A program made the position numbers and the translations under genes. The notes under the pieces are model-generated. The model was not told where the DNA came from. It saw only the letters and a list, made by a program, of their open reading frames with translations, and searched no databases. A stretch of 35,409 bases of DNA from a virus. Of the stretch, positions 29,740-35,409 are shown one piece after another (position 1 is the first letter of the stretch; each line of letters starts with the position of its first letter). Where the stretch lies: positions 1 to 35,409 of the IMG/VR virus record IMGVR_UViG_3300010392_001183, one strand, 5' to 3'.

Positions 29740-32700
29740 ATGGCAAGAATGCACCTCCCTTGGGGAGAAACAGCCGAAGTACCCGATGATTGGACTGAGG
29801 AACAAGTAAACGCGGGCTATCGAGACATCACCGCCCAACGAGTCCGCGATAACAAGCCCGAAGTCACCATGAACGACCAAGAGTTCCCCTTCGAGGCTGA
29901 GTATGGTACACCCATTGGAGCTGACCCAGGTGAAGCGCTTCACTATCTAGCCGCACCCTTTCAAGCTATCATAGATAAGGTTGCAGCAGGTTATGTCTTC
30001 GCCACTCAAGCGATGCAACTACCCGAAGGTCAAGTTCCCACCGAGGAGATGATGGAAGAGGAACGTATCATGTCCTCCTTCGGTCTCCCTGACGCACGGC
30101 TGATGACAAAGCAAGAGGCTGAACTTGGTGGTAAGGCGTTGGGAGAATTTGCTGCATGGTATGGTGCTGAAGCTGCTTTTAAGTATGGTCCAAGACTTGC
30201 TGGTGCAGTCAGCGAGAGCATGGCTGAGTTGTTTCGTGGTCCTGCTCAACGCTTTGACAACGCTGCTGCACAGATCCTACAAGCCAAGAAAGTATCCGAT
30301 GTTGCCTTTGAAGCTGAGATGGCTGCGGAGACAGTTGCAGATGCTATTAAAGCTAGACCTGAACTGGCTAAACTTGTTAAACAGACAGAGCTTGAAGCTG
30401 TGGCTCGCCCGTACAACCCAGCCGATGAGGCTATCTCCCACGCTGATGCCATCGATGACATTGAGAAGATACATGGGAGTCAGTATGGTGAGCCTGCAAA
30501 GCCTGAGATACAGTCAGTTGATGATGTGGTTGATGTTGTTGATGAGCCACTACCAAAATTCAAAAAGCAAACAGGTGTTAAGACAGTCGAAGGGGAGTTC
30601 GTACCCGCAGAACCCTACTTCAAAGAAGAACAATACATCTCCAACAACCCCCTCGGTGGTGAAGAAGAGTTCATTGCAGAGATGGCGGAGGAGAATGCGC
30701 AGCGGGTAGTGGCAAAGGCTAATATGTCACCCGAAGAGGCTAAAGCCGCTATCGCTGAGGAATATGCAGCAGACGGTTTACTTGCAGAAGGTCAAGGTGA
30801 AGTGGACCTTGTTGAATCCCACCGCACCGGCCTACTCGAAACAGCCAAAGAAACTATCAAATCAGAAGCAGGTTTTGTCGAATCCGCTAACCTGCGCGAG
30901 ACCATCAAAGACACCATTGTCCCTGGTGTCGAACGCATCGGTGGCAGGCTTGGAAGAATCTGGAAAGCCTTTCAAGAGGGCTGGCTCTCACCTGACTTCG
31001 TGGCTGAGATAATCCACGGAGATGCTGAAGCCTTACTTCACATCAAGCACGCCGGTCGCTACGACCGAGGCAAGGTTGGCTTCCTCGTCGATGAGTTCAA
31101 CGAGCTAAAGCAGACAGCAGGAAAGATCCTCAACACACAAGAGGCAGACGTTCGTGTGGGTCGCTGGCTTGATAATGTAGATGATATTGCTGACGAGGTT
31201 GAACGTGCTCGTACACTTGGTATGAGCCGGGAGGAACTCAACGTCGGGCAATGGATGAAGAAGAAGTACGAGGATCTCATCGAGAAGTGGGGACGGAACC
31301 GCCTCGTAGACGCTGACGGTAATGTCATCGGTGATATTGATAAGGTCAGCCGTTATGTTAATGAGGGAGCAACGGCGGAGCAAATAGCTACACTCAATCC
31401 AGCAGAGAAGGAAGTCTTCGCTCTCTACAAGCGCAAGTTCAAGGACTATCTCCCTCACATGATGGAGAAGGATGAGATACTCGCACACATCGAGGGGAAT
31501 TTACAGAAGTTTGAGTCAGTGGATATGGCTACACTCAATGAGACGGATAAGTTGAGACTCAGCAAGAAGATTGTAGCCTTTAAGAAGCTACAAGAGAGAG
31601 TCAAAGGTGGTATGATCCCCCTCTACGACGAGCTTCCGCAGTCCCTACGCATGGCAAACTTTGAACCACGTACAACTAACCTCCCCTACTCCTTCTCAGC
31701 CAACAGAGCATACCGTTCCTACCTCTCAGGTATAGCGAGGAAGATATACGACGAGCCTATCGCTCGCAACTTCTTAATGAAGCAAGCGGATATGCTACCC
31801 GAATCCCGTGCGTACATGAAATGGTTCACCGAGCGTTACCTTGGCATGAATGCACAGCCTCTTGGAGAACTATGGCAGACTGTTCGTAACGCTGAGTGGA
31901 TACGCACCCTCGGACTCAACCCACGTTCAGCCATTGGAAATTTAACGCAGAGAGTTAATACTGTAGCTGAGATGGACATTCACTCCATCCCCGGTCAATG
32001 GCGAGCGCTGCGTATGAGGTGGAACCCCGCCGACCAACGCCTCTGGAACATCTCCGGCATTGAAAACAACATACCTCAAATCCTTATGGGACCACTATCT
32101 CATGGCAAGTGGTTGGATGCTCAAGAGAGATTCCGGCGTGCTACTGGCTTCTTCTTTACTCAAGTGGAGCGAGGCAACCGCAAACACACATTCTTCTCCG
32201 CTATGGAGAAGTTTAAGAATCTCCCTGAAGGAGAAATGATACAGAAGGGTATTGAGGCAGTAGAGAAAACGCAGTTTATATATGGGCGTACTGGTATGCC
32301 CCGCGCTCTCGGTGAGGGATTCAGCTCCGTCGCCTTTCAATTCTGGTCCTTCCCTGTGAAACAAGCTGAATTGATGCACAGATGGTGGACAGGTGGGCCG
32401 AAGGGTATCCTCAAGCTAACAGGCTTCCTCGCTATGGCAGAGGGTGGCAACAAACTCATGCGAGATCACCTCAACACTGATCTCTCCAACTACCTCGGGT
32501 TCGGCCTCAACTGGGGTGAGTTCTACGAGATGGCAAAGTCTGCTAGTCAAGCCCAATGGGAGTCAGCTTTCAGGCACTACAATCTAATGGTTTCACGAGG
32601 CACAGGTATCCTACCCCAAGGTCCAGGCCCAGGCTTCTCAGCAATGGTAGATATGACTAAAGTGATGGGCGGCAACAAGAAGATGAGTTGGTGGGTCAAA

Positions 32701-33171
32701 AACCACATAAATCCCATCATGTATAATAGGTGGATGCAAGCTGTGGAAGCTGCTGGAGGTGAGGGGAAGGTACTTGAGATGATAACATCCGGCGACGAGA
32801 CCTTCCCTGTCTTCGACACAGAGACGGGTGAACGTATCTCCGATCTCACCGGCACAGAGCAGGGCATGAGACTACTCGGCCCACGTCCAGCGCGTGAGGT
32901 AGACAAACAAATAGAACACTACTCTCGTACACTCAGCACAAGAGAGATGCAGGGCTTCTCCCGCGCACTCACTGATGCTCTCGTTCAAGGTGACATGAAG
33001 ACTTACAACAACATACTCAAACGTGTCCCCGCTGCTGCACTACCTTATGTAACCGTGCCATCTCCTCAGAGCCTCGAAGCTGCGATGATACGTCGAGCAC
33101 TTCCACGCTCCATGCGTGACTTCATGCGAACAGGCAAATTCTACCTCTACCACGAAGCAGTGAACGAGTGA
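29740..33171 (+). CDS. Very large internal/ejection-type virion protein (1143 aa)
   Basis: This is the largest gene of the window. The N-terminus (HLPWGETAEVPDDWTEEQVN) is a short beta-helix pattern common at the start of large phage internal proteins. A long mostly helical body follows, with acidic, low-complexity stretches near residues 230-320. A conserved-looking C-terminal half contains LGLNPRSAIGNLTQRVNT (about residue 722), TQFIYGRTGMPRALG (about residue 845) and FQFWSFPVKQAELMHRWW (about residue 866). No lytic transglycosylase signature was seen. It likely travels in the capsid and is injected with the DNA, as T7 gp16 does. Its size and last-in-series position support this. Confidence 0.65.
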   Translation: MARMHLPWGETAEVPDDWTEEQVNAGYRDITAQRVRDNKPEVTMNDQEFPFEAEYGTPIGADPGEALHYLAAPFQAIIDKVAAGYVFATQAMQLPEGQVPTEEMMEEERIMSSFGLPDARLMTKQEAELGGKALGEFAAWYGAEAAFKYGPRLAGAVSESMAELFRGPAQRFDNAAAQILQAKKVSDVAFEAEMAAETVADAIKARPELAKLVKQTELEAVARPYNPADEAISHADAIDDIEKIHGSQYGEPAKPEIQSVDDVVDVVDEPLPKFKKQTGVKTVEGEFVPAEPYFKEEQYISNNPLGGEEEFIAEMAEENAQRVVAKANMSPEEAKAAIAEEYAADGLLAEGQGEVDLVESHRTGLLETAKETIKSEAGFVESANLRETIKDTIVPGVERIGGRLGRIWKAFQEGWLSPDFVAEIIHGDAEALLHIKHAGRYDRGKVGFLVDEFNELKQTAGKILNTQEADVRVGRWLDNVDDIADEVERARTLGMSREELNVGQWMKKKYEDLIEKWGRNRLVDADGNVIGDIDKVSRYVNEGATAEQIATLNPAEKEVFALYKRKFKDYLPHMMEKDEILAHIEGNLQKFESVDMATLNETDKLRLSKKIVAFKKLQERVKGGMIPLYDELPQSLRMANFEPRTTNLPYSFSANRAYRSYLSGIARKIYDEPIARNFLMKQADMLPESRAYMKWFTERYLGMNAQPLGELWQTVRNAEWIRTLGLNPRSAIGNLTQRVNTVAEMDIHSIPGQWRALRMRWNPADQRLWNISGIENNIPQILMGPLSHGKWLDAQERFRRATGFFFTQVERGNRKHTFFSAMEKFKNLPEGEMIQKGIEAVEKTQFIYGRTGMPRALGEGFSSVAFQFWSFPVKQAELMHRWWTGGPKGILKLTGFLAMAEGGNKLMRDHLNTDLSNYLGFGLNWGEFYEMAKSASQAQWESAFRHYNLMVSRGTGILPQGPGPGFSAMVDMTKVMGGNKKMSWWVKNHINPIMYNRWMQAVEAAGGEGKVLEMITSGDETFPVFDTETGERISDLTGTEQGMRLLGPRPAREVDKQIEHYSRTLSTREMQGFSRALTDALVQGDMKTYNNILKRVPAAALPYVTVPSPQSLEAAMIRRALPRSMRDFMRTGKFYLYHEAVNE

Positions 33172-33311
33172 AACGCCTCCGCTCCAGACTACAACATAAC
33201 TTGCACCCGGTCAACGTCGAGTGCAGATTTTATAATTTCTGCCGGTGGTACGACCGTACCATCTGGAAAAAGTTTCTCAAGAAAATCCTCTACAAGAAGG
33301 AGGGAAAATGA
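33168..33311 (+). CDS. Tiny basic protein (47 aa)
   Basis: A GTG at 33168 overlaps the stop of the 1143-residue gene (GTGA), and the TGA at 33309-33311 overlaps the next ATG (ATGA). The product has 14 Lys/Arg against 3 acidic residues, two Cys (VECRFYNFC) and several aromatic residues, followed by a basic amphipathic helix (IWKKFLKKILYKK). It might bind membranes or nucleic acid. Double coupling to its neighbours favours a real gene; no family was recognised. Confidence 0.5.
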   Translation: MKRLRSRLQHNLHPVNVECRFYNFCRWYDRTIWKKFLKKILYKKEGK

Positions 33312-33655
33312 AATTCAAAACTTCAGCGGTACTTTTAATGCTTGTGATTTTTATCACAGGTTGTGCTGCATTGATGCCTCAAGTTCCTCAAACGCCACGG
33401 GACAAGTCAGCGGTCTTTATGAGTTACTACATGGCTCAGTTGCAGGATTACGAGGCACGGTACACACAAGCTGAACTTGGTGTGCCGACCGATCTCGACA
33501 TCAAGATTCTCACAATCAAGTACGAGTTCCTGCAAAACGCTTGGAAGCCTATTGCGCTCTATGACTCCTATGTGACATCCGGCACCATCCCACCAGCAAC
33601 ACTGGAAGCAGAGATCAACGGTTTGATAGGTATGCTCGAACGATCACTTCAATAA
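33308..33655 (+). CDS. Phage lipoprotein (115 aa), possible lysis or envelope function
   Basis: The start at ATG 33308 is chosen because it puts the lipoprotein leader at the N-terminus, follows AAGGAGGG and overlaps the previous stop. The leader (TSAVLLMLVIFITGC) ends in a good lipobox (I-T-G-C), so Cys19 should be lipidated. The mature part is short and helical (SAVFMSYYMAQLQDYEARYT, later LEAEINGLIGMLERSL). In a diderm host it would sit in the inner or outer membrane. An outer-membrane spanin subunit is possible given the holin-like gene nearby, but no matching inner-membrane spanin was found. Exclusion of other phages is another possibility. Confidence 0.7.
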   Translation: MKFKTSAVLLMLVIFITGCAALMPQVPQTPRDKSAVFMSYYMAQLQDYEARYTQAELGVPTDLDIKILTIKYEFLQNAWKPIALYDSYVTSGTIPPATLEAEINGLIGMLERSLQ

Positions 33656-33665
33656 GGAGGGGAAA

Positions 33666-33845
33666 ATGGGAAACCAAGTAGCATTAATCGCATTAGCATT
33701 AGCCCGTGAGATACTGCTCGGGTACTTTAGGCTACTCGAAGTAGCTGGAATGTCCGAGGAGGATAAGCTCATCCACTACGAGTCAGTCAAGGGAGAGTTC
33801 TACGCAGTTGAACTTGATCTGATTCCTGACCCGGAGGACTTATAA
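33666..33845 (+). CDS. Small helical protein (59 aa)
   Basis: The ATG at 33666 follows a strong AAGGAGGGG, and the TAA at 33843-33845 overlaps the next ATG (TAATG). The first 25 residues form a hydrophobic helix (VALIALALAREILLGYFRLL) broken by Arg and Glu, probably amphipathic rather than a full TM span. The tail is acidic (LDLIPDPEDL). Its place between lipoprotein and holin-like genes hints at a lysis accessory function. No family was recognised. Confidence 0.58.
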   Translation: MGNQVALIALALAREILLGYFRLLEVAGMSEEDKLIHYESVKGEFYAVELDLIPDPEDL

Positions 33846-34117
33846 TGGAAATAAACTTTGGGACGTATGCCTTACCTGTCGTGCTGATGGTCGTACTCGC
33901 ACTGTTCTACCGTATCGTTGGTACAGAGGTCAGCAATAGATGGAAGAGTGTTATAGCGATATTGGCAGGTTGTGGCTTAGGTATTGCAGGCATTGCTTAC
34001 AACGAGCAACCCTGGACAGCGAAGATTGTTATTGACTACGCCCTCTACGGCTTCATGCAGGGTGCTGCTGCTGTAGGACTCTGGGAAGTTACAACCAAGG
34101 GTGTGTTGAATAAGTAA
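33845..34117 (+). CDS. Holin-like membrane protein (90 aa)
   Basis: The product has two or three hydrophobic spans: YALPVVLMVVLALFYRIVG, then SVIAILAGCGLGIAGIAY, and a weaker one in YALYGFMQGAAAVGLWEV. The N-terminus is short and the C-terminus slightly basic. Size, topology and the closing YGFM.GAAAVGLWE pattern fit small phage holins, which form the membrane lesions that release or activate the endolysin. It is the last substantial gene of the rightward operon. The wall hydrolase that it would serve is probably the M15 peptidase 11 kb upstream. Confidence 0.72.
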   Translation: MEINFGTYALPVVLMVVLALFYRIVGTEVSNRWKSVIAILAGCGLGIAGIAYNEQPWTAKIVIDYALYGFMQGAAAVGLWEVTTKGVLNK

Positions 34118-34215
34118 TGGCAAGCGCAGCCCGCCGTGAGCAAGGCCGCTCGGTGGGTTGCGTGACTACGCCTGCCATATCTGAATACTTGCTCATATAC
34201 TTAACCAAGCGATGA
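34117..34215 (+). CDS. Possible 32-residue ORF at the operon end
   Basis: An ATG at 34117 overlaps the holin-like stop (TAATG), and the ORF ends with TGA at 34213-34215. The 32 residues have an Arg/Ala-rich start (MASAARREQGRSVGC) and a short hydrophobic stretch (EYLLIYLTKR). The DNA also carries a strong hairpin (34126-34161), which may explain the composition without coding. Listed because of the coupling, but it may well be spurious. Confidence 0.25.
   Translation: MASAARREQGRSVGCVTTPAISEYLLIYLTKR
34126..34161. terminator. GC-rich hairpin at the end of the rightward operon
   Basis: The arms 34126-34136 and 34151-34161 form an 11-bp stem (two G-U pairs). Three more pairs follow beyond a two-base bulge, with a six-base loop (AAGGCC at 34142-34147). 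It lies nine bases after the holin-like stop, between convergent transcription units, the usual place for a terminator. No T-run follows on either strand, so a classical intrinsic terminator is not supported; it may be a 3'-end-stabilising or processed structure. Confidence 0.45.
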
Positions 34216-34260
34216 CAACAGAATCAAAAGAATAGCCGCAACTAGCAATAGTTCCATCAT
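34201..34260 (-). CDS. Possible 19-residue hydrophobic membrane peptide
   Basis: On the minus strand an ATG at 34260-34258 overlaps the stop of the leftward ATPase gene (ATGA), with GGAGGGG immediately upstream in the end of that gene. It encodes MMELLLVAAILLILLSSLG and ends with TAA at 34203-34201. The peptide is one hydrophobic span, as in very small phage or bacterial membrane peptides. The binding site and coupling are better than expected by chance, but such a short ORF needs comparative support. The binding-site spacing is short. Confidence 0.4.
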   Translation of the reverse strand: MMELLLVAAILLILLSSLG

Positions 34261-35408
34261 CCCCTCCACGTAAAAATGTCCTTGCCATACTTAACTGGTT
34301 TGTGCTCGATCAACTGCATCAGTAAGAGTTGACTCACAGCAGCCCCTACCCGCTTACCGTCCAACCCTTTGTGAAATACCTTCTTAGTGATGTCACTCCT
34401 GCAAATCTCCCCCGCTCGCTTAATCACATTGCCTACAACCTTCGTGTCCGAGGTCTCGGGGGTTTGGGACGCTAGTTCCATCAGCTCTAGCACATCCCGC
34501 TGCAACACACCATAGTGCTGTCTAGCTAGATCAAAGTGCTTCCACTCTATCCGCATCTTCTCGTTGTCGGCCAGCGCGAACAGCATAGCCAGTTTCATAA
34601 TCATCTCTCGACGGCGGTTATGATACGGAGCCAATCCATCCTCCATCGGCTTCTCCTCATTCATGTACCATTGTTCTATTCGAGAGTCGGCATCTGAGGC
34701 TATCTTCACAGGACCGTTTAGGTGAATTAGATTATACACCCGCTTCACCAACCCCTCCCATATCTTATGCCTATCCTTGGGATACTTGGGTCGGTAGACA
34801 GGCTTCTCGGGGTACAATCCTGAGTAGAACACTGGGATACAGCGGGCGAAGAACCCACCCCTAATATCCTCCGGCTTCACAGCTTTCATCAGCCACTCTT
34901 TGGTAGTGCCTGCAAGCCAGTTGATACACGGGTTGTCCACCTCAATCTGGTCATTGGTGCGAGTTCGGTCCTTGAAGGTGGTGCCACATGCGCTCCAGAG
35001 TTCAGTCATGGTAAGGATTAGGGACTGAGCCATGTCAGGCTGACCCATAGAATTTCGCAGCTCGGGTGTGACGAACCACACATTGGCATTAGGTGGGGTG
35101 TAGATGGCCTCTTCTTCGTTGAATACCTCTTTACCCAGGAGGTCGTAGAGTGCAGGACCCGTAATCTTCCCTCGGTAGTGGTTTATGAAGCCCCTGAGCT
35201 GCTTATCATGCAATATGAGCTTCTCTACGGCAGTGATTGCGATGTTCTTCCCGATACCGGATGGGGCTATGAGGTAGGTGAAGAGATGTGGGTAGATAGG
35301 CTGGTCTCGAATGAGTTCAACCCAAACGCGGTTGGCTACGCACGCGGCGATTAGGGAGATGCAGCTCCAGATGTGGAAGGGAGTTGGGATCTCGCTCTCA
35401 CCTTGTGC
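34257..35408 (-). CDS. DUF3987/primase-helicase-like phage ATPase, 5' end truncated by window edge
   Basis: The minus-strand frame is open from the right edge to TGA at 34259-34257, giving the last 383 residues. Near the truncated end is TPFHIWSCISLIAACVANRV and then a Walker A motif (APSGIGKN, about 35244-35267). Next come a segment with NPCINWLAGTTKEWL and GGFFARCIPVFYSG, the pattern of DUF3987-type phage helicase/primase-associated ATPases (sensor and Arg-finger-like region). The C-terminus carries a winged-helix-like region (VVGNVIKRAGEICRSDITKK). It probably works in phage DNA replication. Being leftward, it belongs to the early or replication operon, converging on the late operon. Confidence 0.7.
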   Translation of the reverse strand, partial: AQGESEIPTPFHIWSCISLIAACVANRVWVELIRDQPIYPHLFTYLIAPSGIGKNIAITAVEKLILHDKQLRGFINHYRGKITGPALYDLLGKEVFNEEEAIYTPPNANVWFVTPELRNSMGQPDMAQSLILTMTELWSACGTTFKDRTRTNDQIEVDNPCINWLAGTTKEWLMKAVKPEDIRGGFFARCIPVFYSGLYPEKPVYRPKYPKDRHKIWEGLVKRVYNLIHLNGPVKIASDADSRIEQWYMNEEKPMEDGLAPYHNRRREMIMKLAMLFALADNEKMRIEWKHFDLARQHYGVLQRDVLELMELASQTPETSDTKVVGNVIKRAGEICRSDITKKVFHKGLDGKRVGAAVSQLLLMQLIEHKPVKYGKDIFTWRG

Positions 35409-35409
35409 C

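Noticed and set aside
30125-30709. 194-residue plus-strand ORF inside the 1143-residue gene
   Set aside because: It is an out-of-frame shadow with Leu/Ser/Arg runs and no start signal; the enclosing frame is continuous and conserved-looking.
29740-33171. Transglycosylase domain in the largest protein, as in T7 gp16
   Set aside because: No lysozyme-like ES...N/GLMQ signature was visible in the N-terminal region or elsewhere.
33245-33307. Earlier start for the lipoprotein at 33245
   Set aside because: It would push the lipobox leader inside the protein; ATG 33308 gives a normal lipoprotein leader with AAGGAGGG upstream.
1-35409. tRNA genes, CRISPR arrays, insertion sequences or integration sites
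   Set aside because: No cloverleaf-like segments in the few gaps, no regularly spaced direct repeats other than coding repeats, and no transposase or integrase motifs were seen.

Overview
The window is a gene-dense stretch of a tailed double-stranded DNA phage genome (Caudoviricetes), probably with a short podovirus-type tail, from an uncultured lineage. The evidence is a recognisable head and neck series: portal, scaffold-like protein, HK97-type major capsid protein, then head-tail adaptor or tail-tube-like proteins. A very large tail-hub-like protein, a GNAT-like virion protein and a set of large helical candidate ejection proteins follow. No sheath, tape measure or tail-terminator genes are visible. 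Lipobox and Sec-type leaders, an M15 peptidase and a holin-like protein fit a bacterial host, probably diderm. The host cannot be named from the sequence. No tRNA, rRNA, integrase, CRISPR array or insertion sequence was seen, and no terminase is present, so the window is only part of the genome.

Layout. Bases 1-376 hold the end of a truncated gene and two tiny Lys-rich proteins. Bases 334-11587 are an accessory block dominated by proteins with N-terminal Sec-type signal peptides: a DUF1566/Lcl-C-like protein, fibre-like proteins, beta-sandwich and ConA-like proteins, a polysaccharide-lyase-like protein and two right-handed beta-helix proteins. This block looks like two diverged tandem copies of one cassette in the order fibre-like protein, ConA-like protein, beta-helix protein, AFTGK-repeat protein (876-7651 and 7651-11587). 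Bases 11603-14040 hold small structural, coiled-coil and unknown genes. Bases 14050-20638 are the head module: portal, a secreted fibronectin-III protein, a small helical protein, scaffold-like protein, SAP-domain protein, candidate decoration protein, major capsid protein and a beta-helix protein. Bases 20650-27395 are the neck and tail module, with an M15 peptidase and a one-TM peptide embedded in it. Bases 27395-33171 encode the candidate internal or ejected virion proteins. Bases 33168-34117 hold a tiny basic protein, a lipoprotein, a small helical protein and a holin-like membrane protein. The rightward transcription unit ends near a GC-rich hairpin at 34126-34161. It converges on a leftward gene (34257 to the right edge) for a phage ATPase of the DUF3987/primase-helicase-like kind, followed on the same strand by a possible 19-residue membrane peptide.

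How the genes work together. Head assembly, DNA packaging through the portal, adaptor and tail-hub assembly, ejection and lysis are all represented and packed with ATGA, TAATG or GTGA overlaps, which suggests one long translationally coupled late operon. The unusual element is the signal-peptide block. Ordinary tail fibres and spikes are folded in the cytoplasm, yet about ten consecutive or nearby carbohydrate-binding-like or carbohydrate-cleaving-like proteins here carry export signals. They may form a phage-encoded secretome acting on the host envelope or matrix during infection, or an unrecognised route for decorating virions. This is inference and is the main point worth testing.
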